A stretch of 64,000 bases of DNA, from positions 11,206,241 to 11,270,240 of the forward strand of contig JABAKD010000028.1 of assembly GCA_012845835.1 (NCBI GenBank), in the 5' to 3' direction. The notes beneath the pieces were generated by a model that was not told where the DNA came from, made no database searches, and was given only the letters and a program-made list of their open reading frames with translations. The position numbers were made by a program, and so were the translations under genes. Within the stretch, counting starts at the first letter, position 1, and every line of letters starts with the position of its first letter. Positions 10,280-23,727 of the stretch are shown one piece after another. The DNA comes from Undaria pinnatifida. Taxonomy: Eukaryota > Sar > Phaeophyceae > Laminariales > Alariaceae.

Positions 10280-10511
10280 TCTTGTATCTACTAGGTCAAC
10301 TACAGTTGTTTGTGATGCCACGTTTGTCACATTGCTGGAAGCATACTCGGCGCGTGGAGTATTCTGGGAGCGTCTGTGCACCCTTGGTCAAGAACGTCGG
10401 CAGGAGAGCTGGTGCTTCTTTCGGTTATCCTTTCGCGACAGCAAGACTGCCATGGCTGCGGTGCAGGCAAACGTTGAGGTTCAGCCTCCGCCTCCGGCTG
10501 TGGCTACGGTA
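10280..10511 (+). CDS. Possible orphan exon, function unknown
   Basis: An open frame reads TVVCDATFVTLLEAYSARGV, then WERLCTLGQERRQESWCFF and MAAVQANVEVQPPPPAVAT, and ends at a possible donor (ACG/GTAATT). Residue composition is protein-like and a pyrimidine-rich acceptor lies near 10290. I found no partner exon with matching phase, and the frame runs on into the AGTACT repeat. The family is not recognised; it may be chance or part of a decayed element. Confidence 0.25.
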
Positions 10512-10794
10512 ATTTTTGTTACTGGCTGCTGCTACTGTTGCGGCTGTTGCCGCTGCTGTTGCTGTTGCTGTTCTGGTGGCTCCGCTGTAAATGAGGCGCC
10601 CTCTCTGCCACCGGCAGAGCGAGCGCTCATGCTGGCAGGCTACGCAGCTGCAACTGCACACGGTCTATCTTTTCGTTCAACACCAACAGCGCATAAGGTT
10701 GATGCTGGTGTGTCGGTGGACAGCGTAGCGATGTGTGGTGGCGTGTGCGCCTTCAAACGTGTGGTGCACGTGCCAGTGGTGGGCCCTGAATACT

Positions 10795-11350
10795 GCGCTA
10801 TTTCAAGTACTTTGGGGTTACTGGGAATACTGCCGAGTACTCGCGGTAGTTCTGGCGTCTGTACTGCAAATACTTTCGGGCTCGCAGTATTTGGGGGTTC
10901 GATACTGTGGATACTCCCGGTACTTGAAAAATTTCGGGGTTCCATGCTGAGGGTACTGAGGGTACTCCCAGCACTTCAAGCATTTCGAGGTACGAAACCG
11001 CGGATACAAGTATTTCAAGTATTTTGGGATTTTGTACTTCTCATACTTTGATGCTTGCAGTATTTCGGCTGTTGGTACTGCTCATACTGCAAGTACTCGC
11101 AGTATTTCAGCTTTTCGTACTTGAAGGTGCACTACTACTCGGAGTATTCTACGCGTATACTGAACTGTAGTATTTCGGGGTTCAATACTGCTGATGCTCT
11201 GAGCGGGTACTGTTTATAGTCAGTACTTCAGATGTTTGTACTGCGGCTACTGCTTTTAGTCGGAGTTTTGTACTGCTCGTGCTCCCAGTACTCGTAGTGC
11301 CAAATACTTCAACTACTCGAAGCGTACTCGGAGTACGTATATCAAGTAGA
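10795..11350 (+). repeat. Degenerate AGTACT/AGTATT-rich minisatellite
   Basis: Irregular units of roughly 18-24 bp recur, such as TACTCGCAGTATTTCGG and GGTACTTCAAGTATTT. GTACT is spaced throughout. There is no coding signal despite open frames that run through it. From 11350 to 12900 I see only scattered AT-rich sequence and one family E copy. Confidence 0.75.
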
Positions 11351-12944
11351 CCGGGAGCATCTGTGGATCATTTCTCCAAAAATCAGGTGGTCAGAAAACA
11401 CGAGTGTTGTACACTGCTGTACACTGTACACAGTATTAATAATTAAAAAGGTAGTAAGAAAGGCAGTTTCATATTTACAGGAACATCAGAACCCGAAACC
11501 CTTCATACTGAAGTTAGAGTAGAACGCACCCTCTCCCGAATAAGAAACCCAGCCCGCGTCAGTAGTTCTGTTCCTTATTGCAGTAGGTGTTCTGTACTTG
11601 AAACTGTTATTAATCGGGCCGTTCTCAAGAAGAGGTTAGGCCGCCAAGGGTGTGGCAAGCGCACCACAAACTCGTACGAGCGACGGGATCTAGAAGAGCC
11701 CACACATTTATTGGCACGCAAACCCCGAGGGCAAATGCGTGGAGACAGAAAATCCATCCACCCATCGACTGTTCGCCGAGAGCGGATGGATGGCTCTTTG
11801 TTAGTTTTGATATTCCCATTTGGGGTCGAAGCGCAACATCTGCAGCTAAAATATCATGGCTGGTGTACTCGTACAGAGCAGCAGTCAGTGTCAATGTGCC
11901 AACCCTTCATTCGGGTCCCCGGCATTTCGATCAACCATCTACGAGTGCATGTAACCGCGCAAGCGGCAAATAATCAGCTGCATTCAATTACCATCATGCA
12001 ACATACGCCTGTGTCGTACTACTGACTGTATGCTACGATGATGCTAACTACTCTTTGCCTCGTAGTCTCGCAGCTCAGACCTGCTGGTTCAGACACACCA
12101 TTTTCAAAATTGTCATCCCAACGCCCAACCAAGAATGAACAGTGGCCGATTCTGAAATCGTCATCTTCTGACTATTGCTACTGTTCCCTCTAAAAAAGTC
12201 CCAGAGTACGAGTACTGCCGTAGTACGAACGCGGCAGCACTTACGAATTGGCAGTTAAGAATTTCAGGCTCGAGTTGTAGACGAAAATAAGACCACGGTC
12301 TTTTTGTACTGAAACTAGTGTAGGACACACCCTGCCTTATGTAAGAATTCCAGCCCCAGGTGGCCATAAATAAGATATTCTTAACAGATGCCCCATGCTG
12401 TAAAAACAGGTACGTGCCATATTATAAAATCGAAAATACACTCCAGCTGTGAGATCGAGGATTTTGTCGAAACTCATCTTTGCAAGCTGTGTGTGATGCT
12501 CCGATCGCGCGTATTACGGGTTGTGTGTCCTCATCGAGGATATAGGTCGGCGACTCCCCTTGTAACTACAGTTAGTGTAGCTGTCAGGGTCAACAGGGTG
12601 ATGTTAGGCAGTCAAAACAGGTACCATATTGTACATGCTTGTTCTTGGGTGAGACAGAAGGCGCCCCGTACTACAGACTCAAGGCTTTAGATTTCAAGGC
12701 TTTAGATTAGAGCTGCATACCTGGTACCTGGTACATGTTTTAGGGGACAAACTACTTCGAATTAGTGGAGTACCAGGTGCTGCAGCAGCAACCGGCTGCT
12801 GCAGCAGCTGCACGAGTCGTACTCATATGAGAGTGGTATGCAAGTACAGTAGTTTGGTATGTGCATGGTTTGTGACCATATGATAGGGCTTGTATGGATC
12901 TCTCAAGGATGAATAATCGGCACTGCTGTGACACGGGAGGCGCA

Positions 12945-13090
12945 GTGCAAGGTGTCGATGGTAAATAACGTGAAGCACACACAAACACAACACAGACGCA
13001 ATGCACCCGCAACACCGTGTCGATGGTAAATAACGTGAAGAACACACGAACACAACACAGACGCAACGCACCCGCAACACCACAGCACAC
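12945..13090 (+). repeat. Tandem duplication, about 70-bp unit
   Basis: The unit GTGTCGATGGTAAATAACGT followed by GAAGMACACACRAACACAAC and ACAGACGCAAYGCACCCGCA occurs twice head to tail with very few differences, indicating a fairly recent duplication. Confidence 0.85.
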
Positions 13091-13431
13091 GCACAGGCGC
13101 TACAAAACTTCCGTAACATTTGTAACACTGCTGTGCCGTGTAGTAGCACCCACATCGCACGAACACCATACAGGCATAAATGAAATATAGATGTATCACG
13201 CAGCTTGCAACGTTGAGTTTAAACCATTCAATCGGTCGTACTCACAGCTAACGGCTGTGACAATCAAAACATTCATCCGGCTTCAACTACCCCTGTCAAG
13301 TGTACCAGTCTACAGCAGCGGTGTGGTAGCTCACGTCGCTTTCGATCAAAGCTTCCCACATACCACTAGCCACGACAATTCTCCCTCTCCGCAAAGGCAC
13401 GACTAGAGTACTGATCTTAGGAAGGCACTAT

Positions 13432-14277
13432 GTGCTGTATCCACCCACCCACCGCGAGCAGCCAGCGCCGTGTACGCGGGTCACAGACCTCCCGTCGCGC
13501 TCGCGGAGTAGAACAATCCCAAGTACTACCTCGTCCTTAAATATAAGTACCGGTTTGTTGAAAATATTAATTACAATAGGCACTTACATTTCCGTCCACA
13601 GTGGTACAAAAATATACCAGAGGCATGACCATTTTTCATTTTTCGACCTTCGATGTTCTCTTTTATATTTTCCGCCGATTAGAAAGCGAGCGTGCATCGA
13701 CTCTACGAAGTGGTTCCAAACGTCAGCGAATGGTCGCAAAAGAGTGCTAGATCTATCTGAGCGATGTAAAGGAGTTTCACCTGCGATTCCAGCCATGGCT
13801 CTCACGGGTGACGCAGCTGCAGTAGCAGGCTTTGATGAGAGTACCTCGTTTCTGGTCGCAATGAGAACATGGAGTTCACTTGTAGCGAAGCCGGAAGATA
13901 TAGGGGGAACCAAATACGTTTTTTGCGTCCAGTGTCTGCGTTTCCTGCTGCCTGTTTCGTCGCACCGCCGTGCACGTGTCCACGTTTGTTTGTGCCACCG
14001 GCTCGCCACAGGACATGGCATTTCAAAGCTAGCACCATTGTCATGTTGTCATATGCATAGCAGCACGGCAATGTCGCGGCCGAGGGCGATCCACGTGTCC
14101 GCAGAAACGTTGTCCGGGGACTACCGTAACCTGGAGGGGAAAATGGCGGAGGAATTATTACTGCATTTCATTACTGGTCGCGTGCATGATTCTTTGGTCT
14201 TATTATTATTTCTCAAGGTCAAGTATAAGTATCGGTATGATATTTCGTGGGATACTCGGCCAACCTTACCCAAATAA
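13432..14277 (+). other. Long unassigned open frame (281 codons)
   Basis: An unbroken plus-strand frame from a start at 13432 to a stop at 14277. An overlapping antisense frame of 145 codons (13584-14021) is equally open. I recognise no domain in either. Sequence complexity is normal, so one may be a real exon or a decayed element, but no splice signals or family motifs decide between strands. Not called as a gene. Confidence 0.2.
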
Positions 14278-15175
14278 TCGCGAAGCATTTATTACTTAAC
14301 ATAACTGTAACTTTTTGAAACTTTAGTCTTGAGACATTTTTGATTGATTGATTGATTGAAGTTGACTTGAACATAAAATAGCCCGCTTAAATCACATACG
14401 AATATCGTACCTGGTATCTTCGTGCGTACAGCTAAGGCAAGGATATCGCTTGGCGTGACATAGAAAAAGCACAACAACACCGCAATAATCACCAACGGCC
14501 ACACCCGCCCGCTTCGTGCCGTGCAAGTTTCTGTTCAGCGCTCTCCTGTGACCTTACCATCATCGCCTCCCCCCTCCATCTGAGAGCCGACCTGTCCTTG
14601 ACGACCCCCCTCTCCAATAGCCATTACCGCCCGCCCGGCCATCCGCGCAGCTATCGAGGTGCGCCACCTATTATTATGAGGCTGAGCTACGCAACCACAT
14701 TTTGTGGCATATATTTGGCGGGGAAACCCCATCGACAATCCGCGTGCGGGCGCGCAAGAGGGTGACTTTTGCCTGTGCCTCTGCCTCGACTCCGCTCTGT
14801 CTGATGTTTAGGGAAACGCGTGCATGCCGCCCTCTGAACCTCCCGGGGTTCTGACGACACACGGGCCACCGTCAATCATTAATCAGTAGTTGGTCGTTCC
14901 ATGTTGGGTGTGCGGCGTCTCCCCTCCCTTGGGCAGCGAGCAGGGGCCGTGATTTCGATGTTCTGATGAGTGATGAGTGAGCCTACTATGTAGATTGTTC
15001 TTGTAGAGACTCGCGCGCGTGGTCGGTGCAACCTCTTTTGGACTGTCTATGAGAAGATGACATCGCCCGGGCGGCAAGGCTGCTCGCCGCTCCGAGCCCT
15101 TAGGGACGATAGACCGAGAGCCTGATGATTGGCGTCTGTCTCGGTCGGTGCGTATAAGAGTATGATATAGACTAT

Positions 15176-18100
15176 CTATGGTGGAAGTAGATATAGAAGA
15201 TGTAAATCGGTGGAAAGTAAATTTAAAGGTTGATGGTGGCAGTAGCAGAAGGAAGTCCGTTGAAGACAGCGGAAGTCTATCGAAGCTAGTGGGAGCTTAT
15301 TGGAAGTGGATGGAAGTAGTGGAAGCATATATAGACTAGTCTATAGTCTATATATAAAAGTGGATGGAAATTGGTGGAACTGTGCTTTTTGGAAGCTTGT
15401 GAAAGTTTATTGCAGTCGGCGAGTTTCGGTGGATTTATATCGTGGAATCTCGCTGTAATAATAATAGATGGGTGGAATCGGTGGAAGTCTATGAAGGCTG
15501 GTGGTAGAAGTAGATAGAAGCAGACCAAAAATTGTTTTGGACGCGGTGGAGGCAGAATCTAGATGAAGTCAGCAGGAGCCCAGGGAAATCAATGGAAGCT
15601 GGTGGTAGATGGAATTCAAGGTGGAAGCCGGCGGGAATGTTTTTTGGAAGCTCGTGGGAGTAGACGGGAGGAGGCGAGTAGTCTACAGAAGAAGCTGGGG
15701 GGAGTAGTCTATAGATGGAAGTTGGTAGAAAACTATCGTGGAAGCTCGTGGAAGTAGACGAAAGTCGGTGAAATTCAGCGCGGAAATGTAAGCTTGTGGA
15801 AGTAGATTGAGGTCGGCGGAAGCTCAGTAGAAGGTTGTATATGAAAGCTGAATCGATGGAAGTAAGTCTGAAAGTAGGTTGAACTTGGTGAAGATTGATT
15901 TTGGAAGCTCGTGGAATCAGATAGAAGTAGGCTGGAGTCGGAAGAAGTCCATGGAACCTAGTGGTAGTAATCTATAGATAGATGGCAGTCAGTGTTTTTT
16001 TTTTCGGAACCGACTGGAAGTAGGTGGAGGGCGGTGGAAGGTGGTGGAACTCTACAGAAGCGGATGAAAGTAGACGCAAATTGGTGAAAGAGTATTTTGG
16101 GAGCTGATATGGAAGTATTTTTGGGTGTTGGCGAACTTCGGTGGAAATGTACCAATAATAGAGGAGCCCGAGGATAGGCAGTAGTAGATAGAACAGAAGA
16201 AGTCGGTGGTGGGGTCTATGGAAGCTTGTGGGAGTGGATCGAAGTAGAAGGAAGTTGATGGAAATGTATTGTGGAAGCTGGTGGAAGCAGATGGAAGTCG
16301 TCAAAAGATATAAGGCCGCAGCAGAGACAAGAGCACCTAGATTGTTGTGTGACGAGGCTGGTCTTAAAGCATTTGCAACTAGAAACCTTTTTCAGGCGAC
16401 CATTACCTGGAACTGGTATGGGGAGGGGTTTTGAGGCTCCGAAGGGGTTAAAGCGGGTACACCGTTGTTGTACGAAAAGTCAGCATGTATTAAAAAATTA
16501 GCCGAGAAGTCTCGGAAAAATTATGCGCACCTCTACAGAAGCTCGTGGTGGTAGCTGGACTACTTGTATACGGAAAACGCTTGCAACGACTGAAGTAGCA
16601 CTTTTTGGCGAAAATGTTTTCTGAAGGGACGGCGCTCCTTGACCCAAAATCGTCGGAATATGTCATTTTTTTCTGCGGTATGTTCTTTTTTGCATATTAC
16701 CTACACGTAGGCAATGGGGTTTGTTCATCGAGTTTCACTTTCTGCTTAGGGTCGGTCCTACGTAACGATACGTACATCACTTCAGTTTTTGATGGAATTT
16801 CGGCCTTTTACCGAAATCTGCGATGGTTGAATCTTGTCGAGTACGAACCCCAGTTGGCTCGCAAAACAATCGTCCACCCGACACAGAACCGTCACTACAA
16901 CAGCAACGCTCGCGGAAGACACCCACGTGGTTGTCCCGCTAAAGTCGGCCTTACTCGTAGGCACGTACGTGTCGGTGCCTTGGGGAGTCAAATCCATCAC
17001 CAACTTGTCGCGCTACAACGCCCAACGTAACAAACGTCTCAGCTATTGCCGTCAGCGAGCTCGTTCGGTCGGCCGCCTCGGTGCGGTCACTTTGTCAAGT
17101 CGACGACGTGAGCTCAGAAGCTCACTGCGCCTTCTGCGATCAGCCATGACCTTCCAATGACCTTGGGAACGACCCTGCTCAGTCTCGTGCGCTCGCGAGT
17201 GGTGGCGCAGCTCGAGCGGTGCCGCTGTCCGATCCTCTACACCCTTATTTTAGTTTTTTCCCTGAAAAAACTGAAAAACTTGAAGGCCAGCTTTTCCGGG
17301 GGTGAAGTTTTGAGTTTTTTTCCGAGAAAAGTTGCGAGAATAAACAAACTTTCGGCAAAAACCGAAGTAATGGCTTCGTTAGGAACGACCTTTACTCAAA
17401 CTCAGATTTTTGCTCAAAACTCTGATTTTTGGGTTCCTGAACTGGGCATACTCCGGAGATAGTTGCTGCATCTTCACCCTAGCATGGTTCGGCAATAAGG
17501 TAGTCCACGGAAGCACGATGGTGAAGTCTAGATATAGAAGTAGATGGAAATAGATGAACATATATTGCGGACGCTCATGGAAGTAGATGGGAGTCGATTT
17601 AAGCCGGAGTAAGTCTCTAAAAGCTGGTGGAAGTACAGTAGATGGAAGCCGATCGAAACACATTGTGCAAGCTCGTGGAAGTAAATCAAAGTCGGTAGGA
17701 GTATACGGGAGCTCGTGGAAGATGGAAGCCTGTGAAAACTGGTAGAAGTAGACGAAAGTCTGTGGAAGCCTACCGAAGCTTGTGGAAGCTGGTGGAAAAC
17801 ATGGAAGCTCGCGAAAGTAAATGAAAGTAGATGAAAGCCGGTGAAAGTCTTTGGAAGCGGATGTCAATGGAAAACTACGGAAGCTCGTGGAAGAAGTAGA
17901 TGGACGAGTGGAACGATGTGAAAGCCCGTGGAAGTAGATGGGAGCTTGTGGAAGTCTATGGGAGTTCGTGGAAGTAAGTGCTAGCTTCAAGAGAGGATGC
18001 TTTGATGGACGCAGGTGCAAGTACATAGAAGTACGTACAAGTAGATGGGATATTATTAATAGTCGCTTCCGTGGAAGTTCGTTGCTTCCGTGGACGTTCC

Positions 18101-18290
18101 ACTCAAGTTTCTATAGAAAAGTCCATGCGCTCCCATCTAATTACATACCTGGTAGTAACTTCCACGTGCATCCACGGGGACTTCCGCCTACTTCCATCTT
18201 CTGTCGTGAAAGCTTCCGCCTACGTCCATCTACTTCCACACAAGTTGGTGAAAGCTTCCATGTACTCCAATAGAAGCAGATTGAAGGTTC
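15176..18290 (+). repeat. GGAAGTAGATGGAAG-type minisatellite field, with an inverted block
   Basis: Units such as GTGGAAGTAGATGGAAGTCG and GAAGCTCGTGGAAGTAG recur hundreds of times over 15176-16310 and 17500-18020. At 18060-18290 the same motif appears as its complement (CTTCCGCCTACTTCCATC). The gap 16310-17490 holds a family C copy (about 16585-16690) and a coding-like minus-strand stretch near 16815-17160 that is not intact in one frame and whose family I could not name. Confidence 0.8.
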
Positions 18291-18539
18291 CACGAGCGTT
18301 CAATCAAACACCAAGTAATGTCAAAGACCGGGTTTCGTCCTGGACATCGTCAAATCTGCGCTTGTAGTCGTGTGCCCTGCCCGTGTCTGATATGTTTTCG
18401 TCTCGTCTTCGATGGTGTGGAGGGCATCGTAAAATATGCGGCTTTTGATCCTGCACCGTACTAGTTTGTGGTTTTAGACAGCACTTTCTTTTCGTTCTGG
18501 TATTTGGCTGTGAGTCTAAACGCGTTCTACGGAAGAGGT

Positions 18540-19792
18540 TCGTAGCACACTTTTTCGCCAAAATGTGTTCTGAATGACAAGGGTCCCTGGCCTGTTGAGA
18601 AAAAACGTCGAAATGCCGCTTTTGTTTTGTAAAAACCGATTTTGCTTTGGATACCTGGGCCACGGCTTTGTTTAAACATCGGATGGCACTTTCAGTTACC
18701 TCAAAATCAGTTTTTGGGTGAGGGTACAGAGCGTCACTCAAAGAGTGAGAACCTCTCCAAAACGAAAATGGTGCACGTCTGCCAGCGTAGCAAATAAATT
18801 GTCTTTAACCTTCCTTCAGTTTTTGGCTTCGTGGGGCTCTCATGTTTGTTGTTCGTAGCAGTAGTGCCATACAGGACGTGTCCGTTCCCGCTTTCTTGCC
18901 CCCTTCATCATCTTGAAGATGTGCTTGCTCCGTCGTCATGTACGTCCTGGGCAGGGAGGGTTCATGCACATCGTGCACTGCTGGGGAAGCGAGGGGGCAT
19001 CGTCGCCCATGCAAGGTGAAACAGCGGTCACCCTCCTCGATATACATGCACAAATCATGGCGGTCCCAATGACGCTCTATCGTTGCATTCAGAATCGCGC
19101 AAGCTTTCAACCACAAGGCGGGCGAACTTCAGGGAATACAGTTCTCGGCAACGCAACAGCCCTCACAATGGCGTAAGCGCTTCCGCTGTGAAATGATGTT
19201 TTCATAAAAGTGCTATCGAAATTTCAAGGTCTGACTCGTTTAGGCTGTCAGCGGTTCCTTGTCTCGCGAAAGAGTCGAAGTAAGTAGCAATCTGTCATAA
19301 ATATTTATGGATGGCGCAACGAGAACCACGAAGGTACCGAATAAAACGCATATACACCGCGTGGAAGCCCCCCCCCCCCCCCCCCCACCCCACCCCCACC
19401 CCCCAGCCCCGCTCTTCCCTCCCCCAAGAAAGTGGGCTAAAATACGGCGTTCGGCGCACCCGCTGAGAAAACTCAGCGAGAACAAAAAGTCGTTTTTGCA
19501 TTGCTGCTGCCCGAACGGTGCTACTATCCTTGCGACCGCTTTGCATTGGAAAACAAATATTTTCTGTGATCTAAGTTCCCCCCCCCCCCCGGGTCAGATG
19601 AGAGCAACAATGCAGGAGAAAGTTTTCAAACCCCGGACAACTCAGCTCACCGTAGATCTAGCTAGCTCTGTTCGATTAAGAGAGATATGGGGCAAAAAGT
19701 GCCATCTTTGTCGAAAAATGCACCCCCCTTTAAGTTTCGGTGAGAAAGATATTGGCCAAAAAATGCCACCCGGTTGTAGTACGCGCCCCGCT
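18540..19792. other. Intergenic stretch 3' of the polymerase gene
   Basis: It contains a weak family C relic near 18540-18620, C-runs and G-runs (19371-19405, 19580-19591), and two diverged short sequences with GGCCAAAAAATGCCACC (19690-19770). Open frames of about 100 codons on both strands at 18805-19176 show no recognised domain. The polyadenylation signal of the polymerase gene should lie here; no clear AATAAA was identified on the minus strand. Confidence 0.4.
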
Positions 19793-22700
19793 CTAAGGTT
19801 CGCCGTCGTTGCTGCTGTCGTCGTTTTCATCGTTGGATAAGACCTTTCTCATGCTGCCCCACGACATGCCGACCAGCATATTCACGCTGAGGGGACACTT
19901 GATGCCCAGCATCGCGGGCGCTTCGACCTCCATACACTCCACGAGCAAGCCCTGACGGTAGTCGACGACAGGACACAATCAGGTCGGGGCGCGCGCGGGG
20001 GGACGGGGGGGGGGGGGGGGGGGAGGGGAGGGGGCAGTGGGAAAATGAAGAACCAGACAAGTAACAAGCACCCAAGAGAAAGGGCGGTGGGATGACTCAA
20101 GCATTAGATATTAAACGATAAGCATGCAGCCAGCGGGGCGATACATACTCCTGCTAACAGCCATGGGATGAGACAAAAAAAACTCAGTAGTGGAGGCAGT
20201 GGGATGGTGAAGCGCCAGATAAACTACAAGCGGCATACCGCGTCAAATGTGCTCTCCAAGTATTACAGCTTTCAATCCTCCTGCACGATGATCATTTCAG
20301 ACACAGTGGTTGCAATATACGCGCTTGGACCAAGGGACGGCCGTGCGTCTCTCGCCTTGAGTCGGTCCAGGTCCTCCTCGCAGGCTGGGCATTCCAGAAC
20401 GAGCTCGTCATGGATCTTCAGCCCCATGGTGCATCGTCGTGTTGGAGAGCATGCCACGCAGGCCGAGGAAGCACGGATCGGCATGGATGGACAGAAACAC
20501 AACGACGCCGAAAGATGACAAACAGTCGTGTTTGTACACATATCACTCCATAATCGCATTTCTACACCACATCTCATACAACCGTATATTTCTACAAAGC
20601 ATCTTCTACACAGCGTATCTACATAGAGCGTCGTGCTGCTTTTGCCCCGACCCGGACGCAGTATTCTGCCAGGTGAAGGAAAGGTGGTCGAAACACGCTA
20701 CTCGAATCGAACTCCAACGACAGGGTCTTTCATATCAGGGCGGTCGAAAATGAAGGAAACATCAATCCCGCGATACGTAACCGAGGCTGAATCCAGGGCC
20801 GGCATTGCCTGTGGACGACCTGCTTCGTACACAGCTCAGCAAAAGACGCGAGCGCACGCCAGGCTCGTCACTGGCCCTACAAGCGTAATGTCCCACGAAA
20901 TCGAGAGACATCCAGCAGACCTTCAGGACATCCCAAGCTCTAGCGCTGTCAAAACGTACGGTAACGCTGTTCACTGCACGTTTACAGGGTTCTGTCGCTT
21001 CAGGCCAAATGTGTCTATAAAATAGCGGCAAGTTGAAGGTGCGGCGGACGGCAAAATTTTGACGGAAAATTCCCGTTACGGATGTTTTGCTAATGACGTA
21101 AAGTACTACTTACTAGGGACTAGGGTGGAAGACATCGGTCGCACGCCCGTAACGGGTTCTCGTTGTGTGACGACGGACCGTCCTTAAACATCTTAGCTTC
21201 AGGCGGTCAGCACAATTTTTTATTTCATGTCACCGCAAGTTAAGTATACTAGGGATTAGAACCGGCCTCTCCGCCCAAGTTCGGCGCGAGTCGATGAAGG
21301 AAGAAAGGGCTGAAGGCTCCTCGCGATAAAAATGAAGGCACGTACTGTAGTGGAGAGGAGGGAGAAGAGCTTGCTCAGAAACCCTGGACCTTAGCTACGT
21401 CTAGGGAGAGATACAGAGGAAGAAAAAGTGCGGAGACAATAGATGAGGCGGGGGGAAAAAAAAAAAGCGGAGCGATCATAATTTGATTTTAACATATTCC
21501 AATGAAGTGTGAAACGTATGAGGCGCGGGAATAGAATGTACGCAAAAATCGCGCAGAAACACAACAGTACCCGGTGATAGTGCTAATAAGCTACCGGTAC
21601 TTGCGGACGTAAGCCGCACGCCCGTTGCCGGTGCTCGTTCTGTGGTCACGGACCGTCCTTAGACATTTTAGCTCCATACGGATAACTGGCGATTTTTATT
21701 CTTGTCACTGCATCTTAAGTATATATAAACCGCGCGGAGCTGACCTGCATGATGAGTCGGGGACAGTCGAGCCCGTCTTCTAAGCTGGCTCGCCACGCAT
21801 CGAGGCGACGCGCCACTAGCACCATCGCCGTCTTGATAATGTCGGCTGCGGTTCCCTGCGTATTAGGCAACAAGAACAAAGAGTTTCGGTTAGGATCGGC
21901 ATGGTATGCTAGGTGCCCTGCGCATCAGGTTAAAAAACAGAGAATCGCGGTATGGATCGGCATGGTATCTGCGGCGTAAACAGGGTTTGTGCGAACGTTG
22001 TGGATGTGTTTACTGCAACATTTTGTGGAGGTGTTGGCATTCGGTTCTGACTTCTATACACTCGATTGGCAACACGCTGTGGAGAAAAAGCCAGCACGGG
22101 AAGACCGATCATATCGGAAGATAGCGCATCGCGGTACAGCGTGGCGTCGCGGTCTGACAAATCGGACTAACCCTGACATCGGCATTTCCGCAAAAAAACG
22201 GGTTGGGTGTGTAAGCGTGGGAAGTAGTGCGTGCGTGCCAAGGAATGAGCCTATCGCCGGCAGTTTTAGTTTTATGGGAGAGAGGGCAAACGGACGAAAT
22301 TGCACTTTTCTTTCCTTTCCACGTAGTGAACAATATTAATATCGGGAAATGCTCGGATACGACGTCGCACCCATGCAGTAATCAAATACGACGATAGCCT
22401 GTTAATAACACCAATTGTAGCCGATTTGGAACACCATTCTTTGAAAAACGTCGAGGTCCCTATGTTTCACGGAACGCATTCAACGGCACGTAGTATCACG
22501 CAGAAGGCGTTGACAAAGGTGTAGATTCCCAGAAATGCTTCACCGTCACAACGCTCTTAAAGGCACCAGGCAGACGGTATCACGCAGAGGATGCTCTGGA
22601 CTGAACGTCATTCGGGTTATGCTTCGTGCGCGTCCGCATGGCGTCAAGCCGACACTGCTGTCATGAACTACAGTAGTTTACGCCTTCGATCAACTATTAA

Positions 22701-23504
22701 TCCAGCCCTCCATGGTGTTGCGATCAGGTGGCACTGGTCCAACACCGTCAAACAAGAACAATTTCTTATCGTACCCTTAACATTCCACACCAGATAGTTT
22801 TCGTCGTTTCTGGAAAAACCTCACGAAACAAACGGAAACAGTGCTGCGCCCAAAAAGTGGTAGTCACAATCGAACGCTGAAGCAACACGGTGTCTTAGAG
22901 CGCTGGAGAACTGACCGCGACAACAGCGTCGTATGGCTGAGACAATTCCACCGTTCAAGGTTTCTGCACCATGTGGTCCGAACGGCTACATCGTTTGCCG
23001 AAAAAGAAAAAAAACATCTGTAAGTTGAGAATTTTTGGTTCGGATTCTGCGCGAAAACACAAGAAAATTGTTTTCTTTTTTAACCCAAAAACAGGAAGAC
23101 CCACTCAATCCAATCCTGCCATTGGATGATGGGCGGCAGAGTAAGAAACTACTGCAGTTAGGAATTCTGGCTCGGATTCCGCGCGAATCGCAAGAAGAAA
23201 CATTTTGGCACGATAGCAGGAAGCCTTAACCAGTCCAATTATCCCATTGGACGATCGGCGGCAGCGTAAAGGAGCATTGTGGATAAGAAAAATCGGCTCG
23301 GCATTCTGCGCAAAACATTGGAAAATCATGTCTTAACACAAACAACACTCGGAGCGATCCATGAATGCACCCACCTGGACGACCGAGTTGACTGCCTGCC
23401 TCTCGGCCTGCGCCTTGAGAGCCGCGCTTCGCGAGTTGTTGATCTCGGGCAAGTGGCGGCGTCTCCCCGTCAGGGTGCAGACGTAGCCCTTCTCCCTAGC
23501 GTAC
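19793..23504 (-). CDS. Polymerase exons 18-21: GRRR loop, palm, motif C and C-terminus
   Basis: Exon 18 reads YAREKGYVCTLTGRRRHLPE and AQAERQAVNSVVQ. Exon 19 GTAADIIKTAMVLVARRLDA to CPRLIMQ. Exon 20 IHDELVLECPACEEDLDRLK, whose His-Asp-Glu (1127-1129) is motif C with the second catalytic acid. Exon 21 ends LVGMSWGSM, the family's usual G-SWG C-terminus, plus an acidic tail of about 15 residues rich in Asn, Asp and Ser. Exon 20 ends CTCAAG/GCGAGA: the phase requires a GC-AG intron, since the next GT does not keep frame into exon 21. TAG stop at 19793-19795. Confidence 0.93.
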
Positions 23505-23687
23505 CTATGAAATACCATTAGTTCGTTTTTGAAGGTTTAGGGTGCAGTGTGGTGGAGAGTTAGCAGCTTGCGTGGGGTATTGTCGTTTCCTGATGCTTCC
23601 TTCCACTCCAGGATTGTTGGAACTTGTTTTTGTGATTAAGGACTAGGGGTAAGACAATGTGAGGACAACAACAGCAACAATAACAAT

Positions 23688-23727
<40 letters not shown>

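Noticed and set aside
13584-14021. Antisense 145-codon frame considered as a transposase piece (RPFADVWNHFVESMHARF)
   Set aside because: Resemblance to a transposase helix is slight and the catalytic residues are not seen.
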